Below the pieces are notes generated by a model. The model was not told the origin of the DNA and did not search any database. It saw nothing but the letters and a program-made list of their open reading frames with translations. Made by a program: the position numbers and the translations under genes. Shown here piece by piece: positions 18,221-26,695 of a stretch of DNA of 64,000 bases (position 1 is the stretch's first letter; each line of letters starts with the position of its first letter). The DNA lies in NCBI RefSeq assembly GCF_024228675.1, contig NZ_CP100461.1:2539398-2603397 (forward strand), written 5' to 3'. This stretch comes from Salinigranum marinum (GTDB lineage: Archaea; Halobacteriota; Halobacteria; Halobacteriales; Haloferacaceae).

Positions 18221-18693
18221 CGAGGGGATGCGATAGTCGGCGGTTAGTTAGATCTCTGTTCATCCGGATTAGCCTAAGCTGTTGGATCAACGTCTCTGAT
18301 ACTGAGAGACACGTCGTGGATCTGCGTCATGTGATAGCACGGTTCGAAAAGTGTATATCAATATAATATATCTTTCGATCTTAATTACCGTATGCTCAAC
18401 TAATGCGTCGCTGTCTCGATCGAGTACGCACGAAACAAGAGCAGACGGTGGCTTCCGCGAGAGGTTCGAAATGAACCAGTCCGTCTGTAAGAACACTCAC
18501 GGCAATAGACCGCTCATGCACCGGCTCCGATCGAGCCCAGTGTGTTACGGCAACGATTGGGAGCGAGTGCCGGTCGACGAACGAGCTGACTGCGAGTGCG
18601 AGATGCCGGAACGAGACGCCAGTGAATGGAAGATTGAGACCATCTGAAAGCGAGATTCACAACCGTTTTGTCACGTCTTGGCAACAGTCGACT
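18221..18693. other. AT-rich intergenic region
   Basis: About 470 bp upstream of the surface operon (minus strand) and of the regulator at 18694 (plus strand). It includes a marked AT-rich stretch at 18350-18390 and probably holds divergent promoters. The open frames have no halophilic composition or recognisable domain. Base composition is lower in GC than the flanks. Confidence 0.45.
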
Positions 18694-19065
18694 ATGACCG
18701 AACTGTCCGACATCGACGCGACGACACTCACCCACCGAGTGGTCCTGCTCGGCGTCGCCGAGTTAGGCGGCCGGGACGACACGCCCGCCCACGCGGGCGA
18801 CGTCGTGAGCACCTGCGTCGACCGCGTCGACGAGGTCGGCGGGGACGTCCTCGGGCGGCTCTCGGAGGCCGAAGTCGCGCGGGCGCTCAACGAACTCGAA
18901 GAGGCGGGTCTCGTCGAGCGGGCCGACGTCGGCGACACGTCCGCCGTCGGCAAGGGTCGACCCGCGTACGTCCTGCCGATGGACGTGCGGGCGCTGTGTG
19001 AGACGCTGGGTGACGACGACAGGCTTGACGCGCTCGTCGATCACGTCCGGACGGTCTGTGAGTAG
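18694..19065 (+). CDS. Winged-helix transcriptional regulator
   Basis: 123 residues from the ATG at 18694 (24 residues inside the longest frame). The text THRVVLLGVAELG, EVARALNELEEAGLVERADVG and GKGRPAYVLPMD follows the order helix, recognition helix and beta-wing of haloarchaeal winged-helix repressors related to the PadR/MarR fold. Its C-terminal helix (DDRLDALVDHVRTVCE) could mediate dimerisation. The target is unknown. It is convergent with the MOT1-type transporter, so no regulatory link is implied by orientation. Confidence 0.7.
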   Translation: MTELSDIDATTLTHRVVLLGVAELGGRDDTPAHAGDVVSTCVDRVDEVGGDVLGRLSEAEVARALNELEEAGLVERADVGDTSAVGKGRPAYVLPMDVRALCETLGDDDRLDALVDHVRTVCE

Positions 19066-19190
19066 GCCTGCCGGACCGCAGCTGCCGATCCGGAGCAAGT
19101 GAACGGGGTTCCGAGAACCGGACCACGGAGTAGAACGCGGCGCGAGTCGCCGGGTGCGGCGAGACGCCGCTCCCGCCAACCGCCGTGTTA

Positions 19191-20312
19191 TCAGGACTCG
19201 ACCGGTTCGTGTCCGAGTCCGGGACGAACCCGGTCGACGAGCAGCGAGGCCGCGACGCCGACGACGAACGCGACGCCGACGTTCGTGAGCAGGCCACAGA
19301 GCCCGACGCCGGCCGTGAGCCACAGGCGGTCGGTCGCGAGCGCCCCTCGGCCGAGTTCGACGGCGACGAGCGCGAGGAGGACGCCGAGCATCGCCATCGG
19401 GAACGCGGCGAACACGCCGACGGCGAACACGGCAGCGAGCGCGTAGCCGCCGGCGAGGATGAGATTGGCCCCGGCCGTCCGGGCACCGAAGGCGTACTTG
19501 CCGGCGAGGCCGCCGCTGCCGTGACACATCGGGAGCGCGCCGAGCGGGACGGCCGCGAGGTTCATCACGCCCATGCTCGTCGCGAGGTCGTCCGGGCTCA
19601 CGTCGGCGTCGAAGTACTCCGAGAGCAACAGCGAGGTCGCGACGGCCGCGTTCCCGACCGTCATGGCGAGTTGGCCGACGACGCCCTCGGCGGTCGCCGT
19701 CGTGAGCGTCGAAGCGGCCGGAAGCGTCGGCGCGAGCGACGGGACGGTGACGGCGAGCGCGGCCGGGTCGGCGCGGCCGAGCGCGAGGGCGAAGCCGAGC
19801 GCGAGGACGGCGAGCGTGCTCGCGTTTCCGGAGAGCAACAGGGTCGCCCCGAGCGCGACACCGAGCCCGAGAACGGCGAGCGCGGGCGCGCTGAGCGACA
19901 GGTCGACCGCGGTCTCCAAGAGGACGAGCGCCACGGCGAGTTGGACGCCTCGAACGACGGGGCGGGAGACGACCCGCTGGACGTGTGCGAGACCGCCCGC
20001 GCGGCCGACGGCGAGGAGCACCACGCCGGCGAGCAGCCCCGCCGCGGCGAGTTCGCCGACGGTGAGTGCCCCGGCGATAACGAGCGCGGCGAGCGCCTTC
20101 ATCGGCTCGACCGACAGCGGCACGCGGTAGTACAGCCCCCAGACGACCTGGAAGACGGCGAAGCCGAGGAGGACCCGCGGGAGCGACAGCGTCGTCAGCG
20201 CCGTGACGGCGACGACGATTGGGAGTACGGTAACCGAATCACCCAACGCGCCGGTGAGTTCGTCGACGGAGAATCGAACGGGACGGACGTGGCCGTCTTC
20301 CGTCGAAACCAT
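19191..20312 (-). CDS. MOT1-family putative molybdate/sulfate transporter
   Basis: 373 residues from the ATG at 20312 (the preceding frame adds nine residues before it). It consists of about ten hydrophobic segments and contains the signature PMCHGSGGLAGKYAFGARTAG (about residues 285-305), which is characteristic of the MOT1 / sulfate-transporter-like family, plus VPLSVEPMKALAALVIAGA near residue 80. These proteins import molybdate or sulfate with no ATP-binding partner. No molybdenum cofactor genes are adjacent. Substrate preference cannot be read from the sequence. Confidence 0.8.
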   Translation of the reverse strand: MVSTEDGHVRPVRFSVDELTGALGDSVTVLPIVVAVTALTTLSLPRVLLGFAVFQVVWGLYYRVPLSVEPMKALAALVIAGALTVGELAAAGLLAGVVLLAVGRAGGLAHVQRVVSRPVVRGVQLAVALVLLETAVDLSLSAPALAVLGLGVALGATLLLSGNASTLAVLALGFALALGRADPAALAVTVPSLAPTLPAASTLTTATAEGVVGQLAMTVGNAAVATSLLLSEYFDADVSPDDLATSMGVMNLAAVPLGALPMCHGSGGLAGKYAFGARTAGANLILAGGYALAAVFAVGVFAAFPMAMLGVLLALVAVELGRGALATDRLWLTAGVGLCGLLTNVGVAFVVGVAASLLVDRVRPGLGHEPVES

Positions 20313-20562
20313 TGGACAGGACACAGTTCGTTCCTGCACTAATCAAGCTTCGCAGTAATCTCGGACGGCTACTGCGCGCCGGACGATTAACGAACAGTGG
20401 TTACGTATGGGCGTCCGTCGACGAGGACAGACACGGGCACGGAGTGGTGGTGCACCGCTCCCGGCGGACCGTTCGCTGGGGCGGACCGCGGTCGAGACGG
20501 TAACTCAAACGCCGGTTGGAGTCTGGCGGAGTCCTTTTGCGTCGCGGTTCGAGGCGCCACCC

Positions 20563-21009
20563 ATGCGCTCTGAGGCCTTCTTGCTCCTCGGTCTCCTCGT
20601 GCTCGCAGGGTGTACGGGATCCGTAACCGACGGGTCGACGGCGTCGTCGCCGGGAGTCGAGCGGACGCCGACCGTGGAGACGACCACGGCCACGGCCACC
20701 CCGTTCCCGAACACGACCGTCGCCTTCCCCGCGGGACCGAAATCGCGGCAGGCGCTCCTGGAGACGATCACCGCCGAGACGGCACGGGAGTACGTGGTCC
20801 GCCACGAGTACCGGTACAGCTACAACGAGCTGTGGTCCGGGCCGGAGACGGAGGTCGGGATGTCCGATGCCTCCTGTGGGGTGCGGTCGACCGAACCGGA
20901 GGCGAGCGGCTACGTCGTCACCGTCCGGTGTACGGCCTACGTGAACGAGCCGTCGAGCGGCGACACGACGCGGACCCGACACGCCGACCTGCCACCCTGG
21001 AACGTTTGA
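20563..21009 (+). CDS. Small secreted lipoprotein
   Basis: 148 residues from the ATG at 20563; the upstream in-frame region is basic and unlikely to be translated. The leader MRSEAFLLLGLLVLAGC is a lipoprotein signal with an LAGC lipobox, followed by a Thr-rich tether and a short domain containing two cysteines (DASCGVRS and VTVRCTAY) that could form a disulfide. The function is unknown. The stop codon lies about 10 bp before the start of recognisable TnpB sequence, so the original downstream neighbour has been lost here. Confidence 0.65.
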   Translation: MRSEAFLLLGLLVLAGCTGSVTDGSTASSPGVERTPTVETTTATATPFPNTTVAFPAGPKSRQALLETITAETAREYVVRHEYRYSYNELWSGPETEVGMSDASCGVRSTEPEASGYVVTVRCTAYVNEPSSGDTTRTRHADLPPWNV

Positions 21010-21918
21010 CGACGATACCGTGTCGCTCTCGACAACAGAGAGCAGAGTCCGATGTCAGCTTGCTCTCCCTGATGCCGACGATGGCTACCAACGGCAGTAC
21101 ATCGATTCAGACACATGGAGCGTCACAGAAAGCACGCTCACCGCTCGTGAAGGCGACTACTTTTTGCATATCGGCTTACGCCGACCCAAGAACGATACTG
21201 AGAGCAATACCGCCGAGGACGGAACGGTCCTTGGGGTTGATCTCGGTATCGAAAATCTCGCCGTCACCAGCACCGCCCACTTCGTTAGCGGGCGGGAGCT
21301 AGCCCACAACCTCCGTGAGTTTGAGAGGTACGCGCCGGACTCCACCAGACCGGAACGCGAAGCGCCCACCGAACGCTCGAACAGTCGAGTGGCCGGGAAC
21401 TCCGATACGTCCGCGACGTGCTACACCGGGCGTCAAATGCAATTGTGAACGAAGCATTTCGGTATGAGTGCGACGTAATTGCGTTCGAGGACCTGACGGA
21501 GATCCGCGATCGCACAGGCGCATCGTGGGGACACAAATGGGCGTTCAGAACACTGTACGAACAGGAGGAGTACAAAGCCGAATTGGTGGGCGTTTCAGTG
21601 ACGCAAGTTGGGTCGGCGTACACGTCGAAACAGTGCGCCGAATGTGGGTTCACGGCAGACGAGAATCGTCCGACACGCAACAATTTCCGGTGTGTGAAGT
21701 GCGAATCGGAGGCGAACGCAGATTACAACGCAGCGAAGAATATCGGAATGCAGTATGTCCGTCGAGGCGAACAGTCGTCTCGGCGGACGGGCAACAGTCA
21801 GCTTGCCCTGAAGTCTGGAACGGTGACGCCAAGTGGTGGATTTACCGCCCACCCGGAAGGGTTCGAGGCCGAGTTCATGGACAAGCCCCTGCCTCACCGA
21901 GCGAACCCGTCAGGGTGA
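21010..21918 (+). pseudogene. tnpB: Broken TnpB (IS200/IS605 OrfB) gene
   Basis: The N-terminal part of TnpB is missing and the remainder is split by a one-base frameshift near 21328. The first piece (frame of 21020-21448) includes the RuvC-I motif VLGVDLGIENLAV. The second (frame of 21418-21918) includes RuvC-II IAFEDLTEI, the zinc finger CAECG...CVKCE and RuvC-III ANADYNAAKNI, and ends at the normal C-terminus. All three catalytic acidic residues therefore survive on paper, but no intact protein can be made. No TnpA gene is present. The 3' end runs into the hairpin at 21886-21934. Confidence 0.85.
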
Positions 21919-21934
21919 GCGAAGTAGGGTGGGG
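21886..21934 (+). ncRNA. TnpB-associated 3' hairpin (possible omega-RNA scaffold / right end)
   Basis: An inverted structure starting CCCCTGCCTCACC and closing with GGTGAG...GTAGGGTGGGG overlaps the last codons and stop of the TnpB remnant. IS605-type TnpB uses a guide RNA transcribed from exactly this 3' region and right end. Related hairpins occur at 41027-41068 and 41322-41373. Expression is not known. Confidence 0.5.
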
Positions 21935-22819
21935 TCGTTGACCGTCTGTGCCCACCGCGGGTCGAAGATGGTCGAAGACACCCCCATGTCGGATCCCGGA
22001 GACGCGTCGCGGATCCAGTGTCCGTACCACCTCTGGACGTACGACCTCGACGGGGACCTCCGGAGCACGCCGAAGAGCTTCGAGGAAGCCAGCCTGAACC
22101 CGGATCTCGACGACGCGGACGTTCCGGGCGTCGACGCCGAGGCGAACGCGCTCCGGGAGGTCGCTCTCGACAGCATCGGACCGCTCCTGTTCGTCAACTT
22201 CGCGGACGACCCGATGCCGCTGGCAGAACAGGCCGGAGAGATGAAAGAGCGGCTCGACCGCCTGCCGCTCGGCGAGTACGAACACGCCCGCCGCATCGTC
22301 TCGGAGGTGGAGTGTAACTGGAAGGTGTTCGCCAGCAACTACTCCGAGTGCGATCACTGCCAGGCCAACCACCAAGACTGGATCGAGGGCATCTCGCTCG
22401 ACGAGTCGGCGCTCGAAGTCAACGACTACCACTGGGTGCTGCACTACACCCACGAGGCGGACGTCGACTCCGACATGTCGCTGCACGACGAGCACGAAGC
22501 GCAGTTCCACTACCTGTGGCCGAACTTCACGCTCAACATGTACGGGACGGCCGACGGTTACGGCACGTACATCATCGAGCCAATCGACGAGAGCCGGTTC
22601 GCCCTCGTCGCCGACTACTTCTTCCCCGACTCGGAGTTGAGCGCCGAAGAAGCCGCGTTCATCCGGACGAGTCGACAACTACAAGAAGAGGACTTCGAGC
22701 TCGTCGAACGGCAGTTCGCGGGGCTCGAGATGGGCGCGCTCTCGCAGGCGCAACTCGGTCCAAACGAACACACCGTCCATCGGCTCCACCTGCTGGCGCA
22801 GGAGGCGTACGACGCCTGA
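21935..22819 (+). pseudogene. 5'-truncated Rieske-type ring-hydroxylating oxygenase subunit
   Basis: The open frame picks up the first Rieske motif CAHRG at 21947 and the second CPYHLWTYDLDG near 22019, then a SRPBCC-like catalytic domain with NWKVFASNYSECDHCQANH (the usual iron-binding region) and continues to a normal-looking C-terminus. Everything before CAHRG, normally some 50 residues, is missing: the homologous frame begins only about 10 bp after the TnpB terminal hairpin. The only ATG (21968) lies after the CxH motif, so a product from it could not assemble the [2Fe-2S] cluster. Interpretation: truncated by the mobile element or a linked deletion. Confidence 0.75.
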
Positions 22820-22821
22820 CG

Positions 22822-23214
22822 ATGTGTCCGAAACGCCGCCCGAGCCGCTCGAACCGAGCGCGCGCTCCCTTCGTCGTCTCCTGTCCCGACTGCGAGCGCT
22901 CCCACGCGGTCGACCGACCGAACGAGGCGGTCGCGTTCTTCCGCCGCCACGAGCGCCTCACGGGCCACGCAGTCGAGTGGGAACGCCCTGCTCTCGACGT
23001 CGAAGGCCTCCGTGCCGCCCCGACCGACCGGAGCCTCGACGCCGTCATCTCGTGGTTGGACGAACAGTACGACGACGGCGTGCCGCTCGGGGTCGTCACC
23101 GCAGTGCGGAGCGACCAGGGCGTCTCGATGCACGAGACGTTCGAGGCGATCGAAGCCCGGCGGCTGTCCGGGGCGCTGTACGAACCCCGCGACGACCACC
23201 TCCAGCCCGTTTGA
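22822..23214 (+). CDS. Small conserved hypothetical with CxxC motif
   Basis: 130 residues starting 2 bp after the stop of the truncated Rieske gene, so it was probably its operon partner. After a basic start it contains VSCPDCERSHAVDRPNEAVAFFRRHERLTGH, where a CPDC pair and later histidines could bind zinc, then an acidic alpha-helical region DAVISWLDEQYDDGVPLGVV and a C-terminal stretch MHETFEAIEARRLSGALYEP. I do not recognise the family. The start at 22822 is the first Met; translation from the Val before SCPDC is also possible. Confidence 0.6.
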   Translation: MCPKRRPSRSNRARAPFVVSCPDCERSHAVDRPNEAVAFFRRHERLTGHAVEWERPALDVEGLRAAPTDRSLDAVISWLDEQYDDGVPLGVVTAVRSDQGVSMHETFEAIEARRLSGALYEPRDDHLQPV

Positions 23215-23280
23215 CCCCTCACTCGTCGAGTTAACAGGGGTCACGGCTAGTTTATGTCGGCGTTCGTCCTCTTGATTGCG

Positions 23281-23772
23281 ATGCGTTCACAAAGCACACC
23301 TACGGCGAAGTACGACCTCGAACTCGGCCGCCTCGGTGCGAAACTCGCGGTCTCGGCGGACGAAACCGAGGCCGCCGTCGCGGTCGTCGAGCACACGCTC
23401 GCCCCGCGTTCGCTCGCCGCGCCGTTGCACCGCCACAGCCGCGAGGACGAGATCTCCTACGTGCTGGCCGGTGAGATGACCGTCCTGGCCGGTGACGAAC
23501 GCTCGACCGTCTCGGCGGGGGAGTTCGCAGTGAAAGGGCGGGACACCTGGCACACCTTCTGGAACGCCGGTGACGACCCGCTTCGGTTCCTCGAGATCAT
23601 CGCGCCGGGCGAGTTCGCCGGCCTCTTTGCGGAGGTCGCCGAACTCTTTCCGCTGGACCCGACGGACGAAGAGAAGATGGCCGGCTATCAGGCGATCAAC
23701 GAGCGCTACGGGTTCGAGGTCGACTTCGAGAGCGTCCCGCGACTGTGTGAGGAGTACGGACTCCGGATGTAG
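23281..23772 (+). CDS. Cupin-domain protein
   Basis: 163 residues from the ATG at 23281. A single cupin_2 barrel lies at about residues 25-105: motif 1 is LHRHSREDEISYVLAGEMTVLAG (two His and one Glu as potential metal ligands) and motif 2 is WHTFWNAGDDPLRFLEII. The C-terminal helical region ends GLRM. Such stand-alone cupins serve as isomerases, dioxygenases or storage-like sensors; the substrate is unknown. It is preceded by an AT-poor gap and probably has its own promoter. Length is normal for the family. Confidence 0.75.
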   Translation: MRSQSTPTAKYDLELGRLGAKLAVSADETEAAVAVVEHTLAPRSLAAPLHRHSREDEISYVLAGEMTVLAGDERSTVSAGEFAVKGRDTWHTFWNAGDDPLRFLEIIAPGEFAGLFAEVAELFPLDPTDEEKMAGYQAINERYGFEVDFESVPRLCEEYGLRM

Positions 23773-23931
23773 TGCACATCGTCCGGACGCCGGTGTCGGC
23801 GATTCCGGCGCTCCCGGCGATCCGACTCGAACGGAGCCCGAAAGTACGGCTCTGTCGTCGTTTTCCCATTCGTGATAATTTTTATTCGTTCTGTAGTAAA
23901 TCTTTTTGCCTCGGGGCGCGTCCGGGAGAAC

Positions 23932-24111
23932 ATGGGACCGAGAATCACCCTCAGCAAGCCCTACCGCGGCTTCGACGCGGAGACCGAGTTCGAACGGATC
24001 GCGACGTACGGCGGCTGGCACCTCGCGGCGGCCAAACTGGAGGCCGCTGACGGCTCCGACCGACGCATCGAAGTGACCGCCGGCGAACTCAAGCAGCACT
24101 TCGCCGCGTAG
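23932..24111 (+). CDS. 59-residue conserved haloarchaeal protein
   Basis: Starts at the ATG at 23932 (MGPRITLSKPYRGFDAETE), behind an AT-rich TATA-like stretch at 23875-23905 that suits a leaderless transcript. The sequence FERIATYGGWHLAAAKLEAADGSDRRIEVTAGELKQHFAA reads like a compact acidic globular domain. No motif reveals a function. The extension upstream to 23872 is AT-rich promoter sequence and is excluded. Confidence 0.55.
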   Translation: MGPRITLSKPYRGFDAETEFERIATYGGWHLAAAKLEAADGSDRRIEVTAGELKQHFAA

Positions 24112-24258
24112 CGACACCGTCCGGGATCGCCCCACGGATCGATTTTTGAGTGAGAACGGAGCACGGCGGGAGTGGCTGCCGCAGACCCTCGTCAGGGACG
24201 GCCGCGTGGGATATCGAGGGGCGGACCCGGGACGTCGACGGGCGGGGCCGAACTCCGT

Positions 24259-25338
24259 CTATCCAGTGTCGGACCCGTCGTACAGCGTTATCGACACCGC
24301 CCCGTACCCTTCGTAGAACGGCTGGAGGCCCCCGTCAGTTCCGCCGGTCGCGATGCGTCCGTCCGGCGTGTCGAACACGAAGCTGTTCTCGATGGGGAAC
24401 TCGTTCGTGGGTTCGCCGACGAGGTTCTGACGGACCTCGGCGACGGGGACGCGCTCGTACGTCGTGGTCTCGTCGGATCCGACCGCCCGGACCGTGACGT
24501 CCGCGAGGAGAGTACGGCCGGCAGCCCGGTGGAGGGACGCGTGTGTGACGGCCGTGCGGACGTGGTCGTACGTCGCCGGCAGCGGGTCGGGGTCGGTCTG
24601 ATAGCGAACCTCGCCCATCGGCCAGAAGTTGCTGATGGCGTTGCCGAAGAAGCCCCCGGCGATGTCCTGCTGTGCGAACACCAGTGCGTACGCCGAGCCG
24701 TGCCGCCCCGAGAGGAGGCTGTGTGCGCCCATCACACCCCGGTGCTCGTCGGCGACGACGGTGACGGGTGGCGTCGCGTCCCACGTCTTCACCAGGGTTC
24801 CGAACCGCTCCCAGTCGACGGACGGCGACGACTGGTCGAGCGGTGCGACGAGTTGGAGGTAGATCGTCACACCCCGATCGATGGCCGCCGAGAGCGGCTC
24901 TCGGAGGTGTGTGAACTCGGTCGACGGGACCGTCAGCACCACCTCGTGGCGCGCCCGTTCGACGGTCCGGGCGATGCGCTTGCGGACCGTCGCCCGGGAG
25001 CGGACGATCTCGACGGAGGGTTCGCTCACGTCCGACCGTCGGAACAGCGTCTCGATCGCGTCGCTCAGCCGGTCAAGTCGCTCGCTGAACGTTCCGAGCG
25101 CTTCGTCGGGTGGGCGAGCGCGGAGGAGCGTCGGACTGGCCGCCTCGTCGACGGTGATCAACCCCCGATCGGCGAGTTCGGCCGCGAGTTCGTAGACGTA
25201 CCCCTGTGAGACACCGGCCGCGGCCGACACCTCGTTCGTCGTCGCCTCGCCCGACCGGAGGATCGCGAGGTACGCCTCGGCCTCCTTCTCCGAGAGGCCG
25301 AAGCTCACGAGATGAGTGCGGAGCGCGTCTTCAGACAT
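24259..25338 (-). CDS. TrmB-family transcriptional regulator
   Basis: 359 residues. The N-terminal TrmB winged helix (about residues 8-75) reads FGLSEKEAEAYLAILRSGEATTNEVSAAAGVSQGYVYELAAELADRGLI. A dimerisation helix and a C-terminal TrmB-type sugar-binding domain follow, with VVLTVPSTEFTHLREPLSAAIDRGVTIYLQL. TrmB regulators respond to sugars and control transport or central carbon genes. The gene is divergent from the MFS transporter at 25399, the classical arrangement for a regulator and its target; that link is inference. Confidence 0.85.
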   Translation of the reverse strand: MSEDALRTHLVSFGLSEKEAEAYLAILRSGEATTNEVSAAAGVSQGYVYELAAELADRGLITVDEAASPTLLRARPPDEALGTFSERLDRLSDAIETLFRRSDVSEPSVEIVRSRATVRKRIARTVERARHEVVLTVPSTEFTHLREPLSAAIDRGVTIYLQLVAPLDQSSPSVDWERFGTLVKTWDATPPVTVVADEHRGVMGAHSLLSGRHGSAYALVFAQQDIAGGFFGNAISNFWPMGEVRYQTDPDPLPATYDHVRTAVTHASLHRAAGRTLLADVTVRAVGSDETTTYERVPVAEVRQNLVGEPTNEFPIENSFVFDTPDGRIATGGTDGGLQPFYEGYGAVSITLYDGSDTG

Positions 25339-25398
25339 GGAAGAGGATTGTATGACTACCTACAAAATACTTTTCCGGAGCTGTGTCGTGGTCGGGGC

Positions 25399-26586
25399 AT
25401 GGAGACGGCCACCCAGGGCGAACCGGCACGTGCAGCCGACAGCCGTCGACGGTGGACGCTGGCGGTGTTCGCGTTCATCGCACTCGAGGGGGCGACTCGG
25501 CAGGTAGTCGGGGCATTGATCCCCACGTTGCGGACGAGTTTCGGAACGCCGGAGTGGCAGTTGGGGCTCGTCGCGCCGGCGGGAACGATCGGTTTCTTGC
25601 TGCTCGTCGCCGCCTCCGGCGCGGTCGCCGGGCGGGTCGACACCCGCCGACTGTTGTTTTTCGGGATCGTCGGGAGCGGCGTCGGTGCCTTTGCGATGGG
25701 ACTCGTCCCGTCGTTCGGGGTCTTCCTGGCCGCACTGACCCTCCGTGGAGCGCTCTCCGGCGTCGGCCGTGGCGGTGATCGACCGCTGTTGAGTCACCTC
25801 TACCCCCACCATCGCGGCCGCCTGTTCGGCTTCTACGACATGATGTGGGCCGTCGGGGCCACGCTCGGACCGCTCGTCGTCACGGCGGCGCTGTGGGCCG
25901 AGAACTGGCGACTGGCGTACTACGCGCTCGGCGTGTCTTACCTGCCCGTGGCCGCGCTCGTCTGGTCGCTCCCGAGTCCGTCCGTCGACGGCGGCGACGA
26001 TCCCCTGACCCGTGCCGGGGTGTACCGGATCGCTCGAAAGCCGGCGGTGCTCGTGATGGCGGCAGGCATCCTGTTTTCGGCCGGAGTCGAGGGGGGACTG
26101 TTCACGTGGCTGACGACGTACGCACAGGGACGGCTCTCCGGATCGCTGGTGACGGTGTCGTTGAGCGTCCTGTTGGTCGCTTACGTTCCGGGGCGGTTCG
26201 CCGCGGGGTCGCTCTCCGACCGGTTCGGCTACCTCCCGTTGGCGTTCGGGTTAGGGGTGCTCTGTGTGCTCTCCACCGCGTACACGTTCGTCCTGGCGTC
26301 CGGGCCGTTCCTGCTGGTCGGGGTGTTCTGTGTCGGACTCTCGCTGTCCGGGCTGTATCCGACGCTGCTGGCGTACGCGACGGAGAGCACACCCGAACAC
26401 AGTGCGCCGGTCAACGCGATCGGGTTGGTCGTCGCGTCGGTCGGTATCGCCGGCGTGCCCGCCGTGATGGGGTTCGTCATCGAGGGATCGGGCGTCGCCG
26501 CGGCGATGCGACTCCTGATCGTCCCCCTCGTCGGACTGATCGTCGTCACCGCTGTCGCGTGGAGACGCCTCGGAACGGCCGCGTAG
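25399..26586 (+). CDS. Major facilitator superfamily transporter
   Basis: 395 residues from the ATG at 25399, the start nearest to the TrmB divergent promoter and just before RRRWTLAVFAFIALEGATRQVVGALIPTLR. About twelve transmembrane segments are visible. MFS-type loop signatures include GAVAGRVDTRRLLFFG (loop 2-3) and SDRFGYLPLAFG (loop 8-9). The substrate is unknown; divergence from a TrmB regulator suggests a sugar or sugar-acid. GC content and codon use are typical of the chromosome. Confidence 0.8.
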   Translation: METATQGEPARAADSRRRWTLAVFAFIALEGATRQVVGALIPTLRTSFGTPEWQLGLVAPAGTIGFLLLVAASGAVAGRVDTRRLLFFGIVGSGVGAFAMGLVPSFGVFLAALTLRGALSGVGRGGDRPLLSHLYPHHRGRLFGFYDMMWAVGATLGPLVVTAALWAENWRLAYYALGVSYLPVAALVWSLPSPSVDGGDDPLTRAGVYRIARKPAVLVMAAGILFSAGVEGGLFTWLTTYAQGRLSGSLVTVSLSVLLVAYVPGRFAAGSLSDRFGYLPLAFGLGVLCVLSTAYTFVLASGPFLLVGVFCVGLSLSGLYPTLLAYATESTPEHSAPVNAIGLVVASVGIAGVPAVMGFVIEGSGVAAAMRLLIVPLVGLIVVTAVAWRRLGTAA

Positions 26587-26695
26587 ACGGGGGGCGGCGA
26601 GGCGGTCGGGAGAACGCAAAGAGAGAGCGACGGGGCAACGAGGTGTCGTCGTGTCTGGCGGAAAGTATATTTATTTGTCTGCTGAAGTGGAATGT

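Noticed and set aside
18351-18647. 98-codon plus-strand frame before the regulator at 18694
   Set aside because: Starts inside an AT-rich promoter-like stretch, has a non-halophilic composition and no recognisable motif.
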